Origin: a virus
Virus record (IMG/VR): IMGVR_UViG_3300030102_001682
Span: 1-31,947 of that record
Strand: one strand, 5' to 3'
Length of the DNA: 31,947 bases
The position numbers and the translations under genes were made by a program. Below, piece after piece: positions 1 to 9,900 of the stretch (positions are counted from its first letter, which is position 1; each line of letters begins with the position of its first letter). Under the pieces are notes generated by a model. That model made no database searches and was not told where the DNA came from. It saw only the letters and a list, made by a program, of their open reading frames with translations.

Positions 1-2987
1 CCAGAAGAATTTGCAACTTGTATTTTAAAGAAACTAGCACGATCACTCGTATTTTCTGTTCCTCCTACAAGATTGACAAAACCGACTCTAGTAGCATCAC
101 TTCCTTCCTTACAGGCTAGTTTAAGAGTTCCACCACCACCAGCACTGTTTGTTTCATTCCATATAGTTAAAAGGCCCTCATTACCCATTATTACCCTGCT
201 AGCAGATTTTCCAAATGAACCAGTAGGCCAATTTGATGTCCCAATATATACCTCGCCAGATGCACCTAGACGCATACGTTCTGCAACATTACTTCCATCA
301 CCATTGGTATAAAATTGCAAACTTCCTTGAGAACCAGAACTATCACGTTCATGTAAAATTGATGCACCTACTCCAGTTGAAGAAGAAGTAATACCAAAAC
401 TAATTCCTATTGCTTCTCCATTATCATTTTCATTATTACGAAGATGTAAGTGATAGTTGGAAGCATCTGATCTACCTGATTCTGCATTTTTTGTAGAAAC
501 TACTGTCAATGCTCCGCTTGCAGTAGAAGAACCTAATACCAAATTTCCAGACGAATCTATAAGCATACGTTCTGAGCCATCTACTCTAAATTTAATTACT
601 GAATTATTTGCATTATTTCCTTGGTCAGCAGCCAAATTAAGTGAACCATTATCATCAGTAGCAATCCAAACGTAAGGATTTCCAGTGGCAGAATCTCTTA
701 AAGTAATTTCTGGAGCCGCACCATTCACTGCAAAAGTTGGACCAGCACCGACACCAGCTATATTTATTGAACTATCACCAACTCTTACATTTCCATTTGC
801 ATCTATACCCATACGTTCTGTTTCACTGGAAGTATTTTTAAATATAATTGATGCTGATTTTCTATTATTAATTTCTAAAGCCCCTGTAGCGGTATGAGTT
901 ATTGTTGCGTAATCTGCACCTATTCCATCACCATTAGAATCACCGTCAAGAAGTATAGACGCACTAGCAGCATTTGTTGACCCAACCAAAATAGCTTGAG
1001 CACCAGTGCCTTGAACATCTAGATGAGAAGTCGGACTTGATGTACCAATACCTACGCTTCCAGTCGAAGTTATACGCATCCGTTCTGAGCCATTTGTACT
1101 GATAATTAGTGGTGCATTATCAGTACCAGCAATGTAGTTAGCACTAGAAGTATTAGCAAAGAAAAATTCATTACTACCTGATTGAACAAGTAGTGCATTT
1201 GCACTACTGCCGACATCTGATATTTCTATACCACCCGTATTACTTCCAAAACTGCTAAATGTCGGACTTGTTGTACCTATACCTACTTTTCCAGACGAAT
1301 CTATAACTAACCTATCAGTACTATTTGTTTGATCATGAATACCAAAGAACCCGTGCATATTTCTTATACTAAAATCTGAATCAGTATCGCTATCAGTTAA
1401 AAATATTTTTGGAGCTACGTTTGTAATCGATAAATTACCAGTTGCAGTTATAGCTCCTGTTACGCTAATTCCACCACTTGTAGTTTCTAGCTTTTGATTT
1501 CCAGCGTGGAAAAGAGCAAAACTCCCACCAGCAGTTCCGAGTGCCATCTGTTGACCACCACCATTTGGCTGTATGGCAACAAATGTTCCACGAATTCTTA
1601 GTTCATGTGCAGGGGAATCAATAAAATTAACAGTACCACTATGAAAGATTTTTAAATCATCATTGTTTCCAAGTCTTAATTCACTATTATCAACTAATTC
1701 TATATGACTTGTAGCTGTTATAACTCCTGTGCAATCAATTCCTGCACCAACGTCTAGATGTCCATTTACATCAACGTGTCCGTCACTATTTATTTGGAAT
1801 CTTGTAGCTTGATTAGTAACATCATAAAATCTAAGCGCACCAGCGTTTCCGTCTATAAAATAATCAGGATTATTATTAGAATCAGAAAAATTGAGTCTAG
1901 GTTGAGTATTTGATATTGTTAAATCTCCAGAAAAAGTAGATGTACCTGCACTGTCTATTGTTAATCTTGTCGTAGGAGAAGAAGCACCATCAGCCGTTGT
2001 GCTAAATACCAAACGACCTGGCATATCATCATCACCAGGAGTTCCATCTACTTCACTACTAATTTCTGCTCCATTTGTAAATGTATCTCCATCCCACCCA
2101 CTGAATAATATTTGTCCTAGCGTGTCATTATTTTGTACTATGGCTTTTGATCCTGAGGTTCCTCTTCCTTTTTGTATTGATAATCTTCCTGAATCTGTAC
2201 TATTAGAAAATCTAGTAAATGAGGCTGCTGCCTCAGTATCACTACTAATTTGCAATAGAGAATTAAATGCACTTGTACCTACTCTAGTGGTTTGAGCAGT
2301 TGACGTTCCAACTAATAAATGACCTGAACTATCAATTCTAACTGCTTCACTACCGCTAGTCTCAACAGAAACAGTATCAGCAGCAGGGAATCTTATCGCA
2401 GTATTAGTATCACCAGAATGAATTATTTTATCTGGTATCGTTAAATCACTTGTAGATGTTATAGCTCCAGTAACAGCTAACGTACCAACAACACTTACAC
2501 CTGTATCAGCAGTTAATCTTGTTGTGCCTCCAGCAGCCAAGCTGACAGTATTCGTTCCACCAAATATTCCGCTATCACTATCTCCAAAATTTATAGCAGG
2601 TGCATTATTAGAACCATTAGGCATGGTCAATACACCAGTTAACGTACTACCAGCTTTTGCTACATAGTTAGTGTTTGATGTGGCACGTTCTGCATCAGTA
2701 ACAGTTTTTAAACCAGCAGGGGTTACAACTCTATTTGTAGCAGATCCAGTTGTTGTTTCAGTATTAGTTGCTAATTCAGATATACCCGAAACTGTAGTAG
2801 TAGCAGTAGGTGTGGTTACAGATCCTGGACCAAATATTTTTACAATACTATTATCACTGGCTCGCATAAAGCCACCGATACTATTTATGTTTGCGTTAAG
2901 TGCTATTTCACCGACAGCAGGTAAATCAGATGTACTTGGGGTACTATCCTGTACAACACTATTCTTTAATTTAATTTGAATTGACAT
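1..2987 (-). CDS. Long tail fibre / receptor-binding structural protein, C-terminus cut by window edge
   Basis: An open frame runs from ATG at 2987 to the window edge, giving 995 complete codons with no stop. The start follows an AAGG-type ribosome site (AAGGTAAACT then ATG). The N-terminus (MSIQIKLKN...) followed by a TPSTSDLPAVGEIALN segment is the short virion-anchoring type seen at the head of many phage fibres. The rest is a low-complexity, Ser/Thr/Gly/Asn-rich beta chain. A motif of the form I-D-S-S-G-x-V-x-I-G-T recurs at least eight times (e.g. RIDSSGHLLVGTS, LVIDSSGKVGIGTTSP, MRITSTGSVGIGTSSP, MLIDSSGNLVLGSS). In other phages this pattern often precedes an intramolecular chaperone (peptidase S74) tail, which would lie outside this window. 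It is last in the visible tail module, the usual place for host-recognition fibres. The fibre role is well supported; the exact receptor role is inference. Confidence 0.8.
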   Translation of the reverse strand, partial: MSIQIKLKNSVVQDSTPSTSDLPAVGEIALNANINSIGGFMRASDNSIVKIFGPGSVTTPTATTTVSGISELATNTETTTGSATNRVVTPAGLKTVTDAERATSNTNYVAKAGSTLTGVLTMPNGSNNAPAINFGDSDSGIFGGTNTVSLAAGGTTRLTADTGVSVVGTLAVTGAITSTSDLTIPDKIIHSGDTNTAIRFPAADTVSVETSGSEAVRIDSSGHLLVGTSTAQTTRVGTSAFNSLLQISSDTEAAASFTRFSNSTDSGRLSIQKGRGTSGSKAIVQNNDTLGQILFSGWDGDTFTNGAEISSEVDGTPGDDDMPGRLVFSTTADGASSPTTRLTIDSAGTSTFSGDLTISNTQPRLNFSDSNNNPDYFIDGNAGALRFYDVTNQATRFQINSDGHVDVNGHLDVGAGIDCTGVITATSHIELVDNSELRLGNNDDLKIFHSGTVNFIDSPAHELRIRGTFVAIQPNGGGQQMALGTAGGSFALFHAGNQKLETTSGGISVTGAITATGNLSITNVAPKIFLTDSDTDSDFSIRNMHGFFGIHDQTNSTDRLVIDSSGKVGIGTTSPTFSSFGSNTGGIEISDVGSSANALLVQSGSNEFFFANTSSANYIAGTDNAPLIISTNGSERMRITSTGSVGIGTSSPTSHLDVQGTGAQAILVGSTNAASASILLDGDSNGDGIGADYATITHTATGALEINNRKSASIIFKNTSSETERMGIDANGNVRVGDSSINIAGVGAGPTFAVNGAAPEITLRDSATGNPYVWIATDDNGSLNLAADQGNNANNSVIKFRVDGSERMLIDSSGNLVLGSSTASGALTVVSTKNAESGRSDASNYHLHLRNNENDNGEAIGISFGITSSSTGVGASILHERDSSGSQGSLQFYTNGDGSNVAERMRLGASGEVYIGTSNWPTGSFGKSASRVIMGNEGLLTIWNETNSAGGGGTLKLACKEGSDATRVGFVNLVGGTENTSDRASFFKIQVANSS

Positions 2988-3021
2988 AGTTTACCTTGAC
3001 TTAATTAAAGGATACATCAAT

Positions 3022-5130
3022 TTAGTAAGTTCCTCCACTGAGGACTGAAACATTTTCAAATTGACCACTTGCTTGAAGAACTAATATTTGACCTGTTGTA
3101 GGACTTGCTACTGTCACATCAGATAAATCGTTTAAATTAGAAACACTACCAGGTCCAGATAAGGTATCAATTCTATCCCAATTATCAGCACCCATACATA
3201 AGCACCAATCACCTGCATCAAAACTTGTATTTGGTACAACGGCTGTTCCGTTTCCAGGAGTTACACAAACAAAATAAGCACCAGTTAATGTTGATGTACC
3301 TGCTGGTATCGCATTGCTTACAGTAAAACCTGCTGACGTTCCAAAGGCTGTAAGTGTAACTATTGTGCCATTAGTAGCGTTAAATGTTCCGCAGAATCTT
3401 AAGTTTTCTTCCGCTAATCTACCAAAACCAACAGAGAAGAAACTGTTACCGTTGAATATTCTTAGTTGTCCTGTAGATTCCTGTAACCAGAAAACACCAG
3501 TAGGCAAATCAGATATGTCTGGAGAGGCTTCTTGAATAAAACCAGTAGATAAGTTTGCCAACTTATCCATTGTTATTGAATCATTGGCTAAAAAATCTGT
3601 ACTAAACTGACCCGTTGTAATTTTTGTGGCCGCTAAATCAGGAATATCTCCAGCAGCAAGAGTAGTTCCAGCAGTAACAAAGCCTTTTGCAGATACTGTT
3701 ACTTTTGGATAAGTACCTGCTGTTACTCCACTATCAGCTACAGTTAAAACTCCTGTATTAGAAATAGCCAAAGGAGCAGAAGATGCTGGTATTGATATAG
3801 CACCAACAGCAGACGCAGTAGCAACAGGTAAATCACCTGCTGCCAAAGGAGCCGTTGCTGTAATTAATCCTTGATCGTTAAAAGTAATTCCTGATCTTGT
3901 AGTGCCAGTGACAGTGTTATCTATTGATAACGCACCTGCTGCGGTAACAGCCAAACCACCTGTTGATGGTACGCTTACACCTCCAACTGCTGATGCTGTA
4001 GCTTCTGGTATATCACTTGCAACTAATGCAGCTGTAGATGTTATAAGTCCTTGTGCATTATAAGTAATACCATTTCTTGCAGATGCTCCACCTGTTACTG
4101 CATTATTTATTCCTAAATTACCTGATGCTACATTTAATGACCTATCAATATTAGATGTATTTAATTTAGCTGCGGTAATTGTTCCATCTGTAATTTTTGT
4201 ACCTGAGACACCTGAGATTTTAGCATCAGTGACAGCAGAAGTTGCAATAGCAGCCGTATCAACAGCATTATCAGCTAATTCACTAGAACCAACTGCATCG
4301 GCAGCAATCTGTGTAGCAGTGATAGTATTATCAGCAATTTTAGCAGCGGTAACGGCATTATCAGCTAACTTTCCTGTTGTAATATTTAAGTCTGTAATTT
4401 TTGCAGTCGTAACAGCATTAGACGCAATAGCTCCACTATCTACTGCGTTATCAGCGAGTTCGGACGATCCAATAGCATTGGCAGCAATATTACCAGCAGT
4501 GATAGTATCGGAAGCAATCTTTGCACCTGTTACAGCAGTATTGGCAATCGCAGCAGTATCCACTGCATTATCGGCTAATTCATTTGCAGTTACAGCATTA
4601 TTTGCAATTTGGGTTGCAGTAACAGAAGCAGGTGTCAATTTTGCACCAGGAATATCTCCATCACTAAAATTAGTCTTTGCAAAAGTAACAGCACTATCAG
4701 CTATTTTTGCAGTTGTAACTGCTGCATTTGCTAATTTACCTGTTGTTACATTTAGATCTGTTATTGCTGCTGTATCTACTGCATTATTTGCAAGCTCACT
4801 AGAGCCTATGGCATTTGCTGCTATCTGTGTAGCTGTAATTGTATCATTAGCTAATTTCGCACCAGTTATTGTTGCATCTGTAATTTTTACATTAGTAACA
4901 GCATTGTCAGCTAAAGTTGCGGTAACAATTTGACCTACAGACAGAGGATAACTAAGTGCTGTAGCTGGTATTGACGCATTATCTACTAAACCAAAAGCAC
5001 CTTGAACAAGGTTTTTTGCAGTTATTTTTTTAGTTTCTGTTGCACTGACATCAGCTACCGCAATCGGATCTGTAGCTTGTAAATTAGCTGAACTTAATTC
5101 GGGTAATTGTGTTATTTGTAAATCAGCCAT
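3022..5130 (-). CDS. Tail fibre with tandem A-D-N-A-V-T-type repeats
   Basis: This 702-residue protein has three visible zones. Residues 1-45 (MADLQITQLPELSSANLQ...) form a compact anchor that ends in a T-K-K-I-T strand, typical of marine phage fibres. Residues ~65-320 are a tandem repeat with a period of about 14-16 residues, built on motifs such as SSELADNAVDTAAI, AVTTAKIAD and TITATQIAA. This is the phage fibre repeat style that forms triple-stranded rods. Residues ~330-500 hold a second, longer repeat (NGITYNAQGLIT / SGITFNDQGLIT, A-A-G-D-L/I-P, S-A-V-G-G/A-V/I-S). The C-terminal ~200 residues are non-repetitive, contain a few Cys and Trp, and end in LNDLSDVTVASPTTGQI...GQFENVSVL, a likely tip or interaction domain. 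It sits 34 bp upstream of the other fibre. A fibre role is confident; the receptor is unknown. Confidence 0.82.
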   Translation of the reverse strand: MADLQITQLPELSSANLQATDPIAVADVSATETKKITAKNLVQGAFGLVDNASIPATALSYPLSVGQIVTATLADNAVTNVKITDATITGAKLANDTITATQIAANAIGSSELANNAVDTAAITDLNVTTGKLANAAVTTAKIADSAVTFAKTNFSDGDIPGAKLTPASVTATQIANNAVTANELADNAVDTAAIANTAVTGAKIASDTITAGNIAANAIGSSELADNAVDSGAIASNAVTTAKITDLNITTGKLADNAVTAAKIADNTITATQIAADAVGSSELADNAVDTAAIATSAVTDAKISGVSGTKITDGTITAAKLNTSNIDRSLNVASGNLGINNAVTGGASARNGITYNAQGLITSTAALVASDIPEATASAVGGVSVPSTGGLAVTAAGALSIDNTVTGTTRSGITFNDQGLITATAPLAAGDLPVATASAVGAISIPASSAPLAISNTGVLTVADSGVTAGTYPKVTVSAKGFVTAGTTLAAGDIPDLAATKITTGQFSTDFLANDSITMDKLANLSTGFIQEASPDISDLPTGVFWLQESTGQLRIFNGNSFFSVGFGRLAEENLRFCGTFNATNGTIVTLTAFGTSAGFTVSNAIPAGTSTLTGAYFVCVTPGNGTAVVPNTSFDAGDWCLCMGADNWDRIDTLSGPGSVSNLNDLSDVTVASPTTGQILVLQASGQFENVSVLSGGTY

Positions 5131-5165
5131 GTCAGGTAACTTTTATGTACATCATAAATCTTATT

Positions 5166-6026
5166 TTAAGTATCTTCAAGTAAAATACCATCTCCATCCT
5201 CTTGCAGTATTAAATCACTATTTTCTTGTAATAAGAATGATGGTGGTACGCCATTATGTAACCTTATTTCTCCGTTAGTTACAAATTCTATTCTTGCTTC
5301 AACTAAACCACTTGCAGGTACATTTACAGCTACATTAGTAACAACACACATTGATTGATACCAAACACTATTTGAAGATTGAGTTGGGTCATTATAAATA
5401 TAAAATCTACCTTCAAAATCTGCTCCCTGTTGTATTCGTACTAATAATTGACTTAAGTAAACAGGAAAATCTGGACTGTTAAAATCTGCCGTATCATTTT
5501 GAAAATTCCTATGTTGCCATATCGTCTGTATTGTTCCTTGCCCAGATATAAGTCCACTTTCATATTGCCTTCTAAAATCCTCTCCTAAATTACTTACATC
5601 AACAGTTTCTCTTGATGTTGTAATTTCAAATTCAGTAATCTTTGCAAGAGGTCTGAATCTAGTATTTCTAGTGCGTATTAATATATTTTTTGTTGAAGAT
5701 GGTGTAGTTAAGGCAAGTGCGTCTGTAATTTCACCAGCTAATGCAGAAGCAAAGGTGTTATATAACCTTATTCCACCCATATCATCAATATGTATAAACT
5801 TACGAAGGTCAGGAAAATTATGACCAGACAATAGCTCTAAATTACTTTTATCAACAGTTTCTATTTCAATTTGATCTCCTGTAATTAACGATCCAAGAAC
5901 ATTATCTACTGAAAATCTTTTCTTACTTACATTTACATCAGCAGAATTTAATGATGATGGTATATCAGCAGTTAAAGCATCACGTTTTAATTCAATAAAA
6001 CCTGTCGATCCAAAATAAATAGACAT
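5166..6026 (-). CDS. Tail protein with tail-tube-like core
   Basis: This 286-residue protein starts (ATG) immediately after the TAA stop of its upstream neighbour, so the two are probably coupled. Residues ~125-200 carry the pattern I-T-E-F-E-I-T-T-S-R-E-T-V-D-V-S-x-L-G then G-L-I-S-G-Q-G-T-I, close in layout to the tail-tube protein encoded at 14219-14974. The N-terminal half (residues 1-120) adds a separate beta-rich part with a YFGSTGFIELKRD start. The last ~20 residues are a short acidic tandem repeat (L-L-Q-E-N-S-D, L-I-L-Q-E-D-G-D, I-L-L-E-D-T), an extension I associate with marine phage tail proteins. Its place between the gpJ-like protein and the fibres fits a tail-tip or fibre-base role. 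The precise function is not known. Confidence 0.6.
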   Translation of the reverse strand: MSIYFGSTGFIELKRDALTADIPSSLNSADVNVSKKRFSVDNVLGSLITGDQIEIETVDKSNLELLSGHNFPDLRKFIHIDDMGGIRLYNTFASALAGEITDALALTTPSSTKNILIRTRNTRFRPLAKITEFEITTSRETVDVSNLGEDFRRQYESGLISGQGTIQTIWQHRNFQNDTADFNSPDFPVYLSQLLVRIQQGADFEGRFYIYNDPTQSSNSVWYQSMCVVTNVAVNVPASGLVEARIEFVTNGEIRLHNGVPPSFLLQENSDLILQEDGDGILLEDT

Positions 6027-6479
6027 TTACAAGACAAGGCCAGTAGGTGCCCCATTTACTTCAAAACTAATATCTGCTGCTGTTACTTCTCCTACTGCAT
6101 TTGTGATATTAAGATTTGTTGGTATTGCTTGAAATTCAATAAATCTACCAGCAGTAGATCCATCCTTTATTCTTAACTTAAATGTCATAGCAGTGCTTTC
6201 TGCATTAACACCATCACCTGCACTACTACCAGTTTTAATAATATTATTTATTAAAGTACTAAGCTGACCAGCACCACCTCCAGCTACATCTTGATAATAA
6301 TAAACACTGGCACTACCTGTATAGCTTCTAGTTCCATGAATAATAGTTCTATCAGTATCTTCTAATGAAACAGTTTCTAAAACTGCTTGGTTAAATGAAA
6401 ATGAAAATGATCTGACTTTAGCAACTTTCGTTCCATTTATCAGTAATTCGCCTTCTTTACCAGAATAAAAGCCAGCCAT
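6027..6479 (-). CDS. Small tail-tube-like structural protein
   Basis: This 150-residue protein reads G-E-L-L-I-N-G-T-K-V-A-K-V-R-S-F-S-F-S-F then E-T-V-S-L-E-D-T-D-R and G-S-A-S-V-Y-Y-Y-Q-D. That matches the usual tail-tube beta-sandwich pattern: a strand, a threonine/aspartate loop, and a Gly-Ser-x-Ser strand ending in an aromatic-Gln-Asp. The length is typical for a compact tube-fold protein. It lies downstream of the gpJ-like gene rather than next to the tape measure gene, so it is unlikely to be the main tube subunit; that role fits 14219-14974 better. It abuts the 286-residue gene (TAA then ATG) and may be structurally related to it. No strong ribosome site is visible. Function beyond 'tail structural protein' is inference. 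Confidence 0.58.
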   Translation of the reverse strand: MAGFYSGKEGELLINGTKVAKVRSFSFSFNQAVLETVSLEDTDRTIIHGTRSYTGSASVYYYQDVAGGGAGQLSTLINNIIKTGSSAGDGVNAESTAMTFKLRIKDGSTAGRFIEFQAIPTNLNITNAVGEVTAADISFEVNGAPTGLVL

Positions 6480-6505
6480 TGTTTTAAATAAATTTTAAAC
6501 CTATT

Positions 6506-6940
6506 CTAATCCCCATCGAGGCAAGCGACAAATTTACATTGCACATTTACTCTGTTAGGTCTGACACTTGTGACTGTTGGAGGACCATCAAACCTGTATC
6601 TTAACAAAGTTCTTCCAAAACCTTCAACTTCTCTAAACTTATCAAATAAATTCATATTTGTTGTATTAGGAAGAACCATACCTGCAAGCCCATCACCTGT
6701 ATTAAATTGAATATAATCATAATCAGAATTAACTTCCTCGTATAAATTTAAAATTAAATTAGCTTCGTCATCTGTAATATTTGTAAATCCTAAAGTTAAT
6801 CTTGCGTCTACTTTTTTATTACCGTATCTAATAACAGTTTTTGCACCATTCTGTGCAATAAATTCAGTTTGCGGATACCTTCCAGGGGTATAGCTTCTTG
6901 AAGAAGGTTTTATGGGTGGAAAGAATCTTTGTGTTGACAT
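6506..6940 (-). CDS. Minor tail protein (possible gpM-like)
   Basis: This 144-residue protein has a Pro/Tyr/Arg-rich N-terminus (FFPPIKPSSRSYTPGRYPQT) and then a beta-rich core with T-V-I-R-Y-G-N-K-K-V-D-A-R-L-T-L-G-F. Its start codon overlaps the stop of the gpJ-like gene in a TAATG junction, which suggests translational re-initiation. The layout (short Y-rich entry, beta core, D-Y-I-Q-F-N segment, C-terminal V-x-C-K-F strand) recalls small tail-tip proteins of the lambda gpM type. In lambda that gene lies upstream of gpL, so the position here is different. I cannot assign a domain with certainty. It could also be a fibre adaptor. Confidence 0.5.
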   Translation of the reverse strand: MSTQRFFPPIKPSSRSYTPGRYPQTEFIAQNGAKTVIRYGNKKVDARLTLGFTNITDDEANLILNLYEEVNSDYDYIQFNTGDGLAGMVLPNTTNMNLFDKFREVEGFGRTLLRYRFDGPPTVTSVRPNRVNVQCKFVACLDGD

Positions 6941-9900
6941 TAACTCAAATTCATAAAATCTAGTTCATCATAATTTATTGTAGCAAGAGTGCCATCAGAT
7001 AAAAGAGGTGCATGACTTGCAGAAACTTGTATTAATCCTTCATCGGTATATGTCATGGATTCTATTTTATAAAGTCTATTAGATTCAGTTGTTTGTTTTA
7101 CTGTAAAGACAGATCCGTATAAATTAGCGTCTGTAGTAAATCCATCTACAACATTTAAATTAGATTCTTTGACTTCTTGTGTGCCTGGTTTCCAATGATA
7201 AATACTTACATTAGTAAGACTATTATTACCTACACTTTGTACAACTCCATCAGGAGATATAACACCATTTTCAAACCTACTGGTATGAGTAGCTTCTGAA
7301 ATAAAACGTATATAATCACCAGGTTTTAATCCTAATGCAGCCTGTGGTGTGGTTTCAAAATTTATACCATGATCTACTTTTGCTCTAATCATTAATGCGT
7401 GTTTTAAAAATTCTTCGGCATGATCTGGATTAGTGCAAAAATCAGACATATCAAATATTTCACTAGGAAATTTTTCCGCTATTTTATCGTCATCTGTTGC
7501 AACACAAAAAGTTTTAGATAATGTTTCAGAAAATCCATTTGGTACTTCTTTTCTAAAATAAACTGTTCCTAAAAAATTCTGACGTTCTTCTGGTGCTAAG
7601 AAACTTACTTTTAGGTTTCGTGTATTACCATCTGTAAACAAAGCCCGAACCAATGGTTTTTGTTCTTTTCTTATTTGAAAACTGTGTGGATCAAAAGGAA
7701 CAGAAGGAAATAATGAAAACTTACCACCAAGAATTGTAAAATCTAATAAATTAAATATTGCATTTTGATATATAAACTCTCTAACATTTACTTTATCAGT
7801 AATAACACCATCCCAATAAAATTGATTAGCTTCGCAAAATTTAGCAGCAGTAACCATTCTTTCTCTATCAACAGAACTAACACCTATTGAATCTGCAAGT
7901 CCAAATCTAGTATCAGTTAATAGTGCAAAAACTATTTCAGGAAATAAATTTGTAGCACCTATTGTATTATCTATTAACCTTTCAACTCTTATACCTTGTT
8001 TTATATAAGCAGAAAATTGTGAAAAACTATTCCATTCTTTTGAACTACTAATTCTTAAAGCAACATTTGCTATACCAGCTTGTGGTAATTCATAAGGAGG
8101 TGAAGTAGTAGCACTACTTTGCTCATTTACATAAACTATTTCATGTTCTGGTCCATCCTGATGACTACTTCGTTCTGCATCGTATTGGTAATAATCTGTT
8201 ACAGCATCAAATGGATTTAGATTTTTTCCTTCAGGCCAAGGTTGAGATACAAATTCACTAAAGTCAGTAACAATATTAATGTTATTAAAACCTGGAAAAT
8301 TTCCTGTTTGCGGAATACTTATAAGATCAGAATCTTTGTAACCACTACCTCTAGCAGTAATTTCCCATACAGCAGCAGCATATTGATTATTGTCTGGGTT
8401 TAAGTAAACTTTTAATCTAACTTGTAATCCTGTTCCGCTACCAGTAGTTGTTGTTGCAACATTTTCATGAATTGTAGGTACAACATCAGCTTCTTTCATT
8501 TCATATTTAATTATTCCATAATATTCACCTCTATTACGCCGAGCCACTTTATTATTATTTGCGTCCCTAGCCCCTAAAGTTGTTATATGTGGACCAACTC
8601 CATATCTAAAACCATCGTCACGATCTATGTAAGGGTGAACATAGGGATCTCCAATAGTGATAGTACTAGGATTTCTTAAAGGGTCATTTATTGTTCTGTT
8701 TCTATTTCCAATATATTCTCTCCAATGAGGAGGTCTATCTCTTGTACTCCATACCCATGAACTACCATGATTAGGAGGATGATAAAAAATAACAGCTTCA
8801 TTCCTTAAGTTTGCATCCATATTAGATGTTTTTCTATCTACCTCTACCCATCGTGTAGATCTTGGTATAACACCAGTGCTTTCTAATAACAGACGATTTA
8901 TCTTTCCTCCGTCTGTTGCAGTTGGTAATTCTCCTAAATACCATTCAGTATTTGAAGCATCACCACTTCTTATCTTGGCATTTGATCCTTTAAAATATAT
9001 TGAAAAAAACTGATCTGCTGTTCCAACTGTGTAATTTGTAAGTTGACCTGATGCAGATAAAAGTCTTACTTCATTGTTATGATCCACATATCTTTTATAA
9101 ATTAAATTACCTGGAAAAGGAAGAAACCTAAATTCAAATTCTCTTCTAGGATTAGAATAATGATTTATACGAATAAAATTATATTGTGGTTGAGGAGAAT
9201 TACCTTTAACAGCAAATGGATGTCCACCATCTATATAGTGCCAATCATCTGTGGCATTATTTTTACCAGCAACTCTTGCCTGTAATCTAAAAAAACTATA
9301 TCTGGTAAGATATTTGCTCATTCCACCAAGAGAAATGCTGCCATCGTCATCGTTATATCTTTTAACAACACCATCGGTTGTATCCATATCTTGTTCATTC
9401 CAGCCAACAGCCCCAGGATGGCTATTTACATTAGGAAAACTTGTAACCTGCTTAAAAACTTTTGACTTCAATCCTATTTCTGTCACATCGCACGCTTTAC
9501 TATTACTGATAGTACCGATAGCAACTTTTTGTATGGTTAATAATTCATATCCTTTATGTGCACCAAAAAAACCATCATTTCGATGTCTTACATCTATTAA
9601 TCCAGGAATATCCACTCTAAAAAAACAATCTTGATAAACTTTTTTTGACCAAATAGGTTTGCTTTTTCTTATACAAACAGCCAAAGCTGATCCTATTAAA
9701 TAGGATTCACCAACTTGAATTGCATCATCTGATTCTTCTCTTGAAGCATCAACAGCCGATTTAACATCTTCTACACCCCAAGGGTCAAATCCCTCGCCAA
9801 ATTGATCTTCAGAATCCATATCACCAATAACATATACAATTTCTTTTCCTTTCTCTACTTGAAGATCATTCCTATTGCCATTAACACCATCGTAATTATC

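Noticed and set aside
73-2979. Several short plus-strand frames over the left-end fibre
   Set aside because: The minus-strand frame is open for 995 codons with clear fibre motifs; the plus frames are antisense shadows.
4150-4930. Regular repeats as a CRISPR array
   Set aside because: The repeats are in frame with the fibre protein and vary in codons; no constant repeat and unique spacer pattern.
4229-4933. Plus-strand open frame of 234 codons opposite the repeat fibre
   Set aside because: It is a mirror of the repetitive fibre gene; the Ala/Val/Thr repeats lack stops in the opposite frame. There is no ribosome site and the composition mirrors the repeat.
9251-9634. Plus-strand frame of 127 codons opposite the tip protein
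   Set aside because: No ribosome site or motif; embedded in a well supported gene on the other strand.
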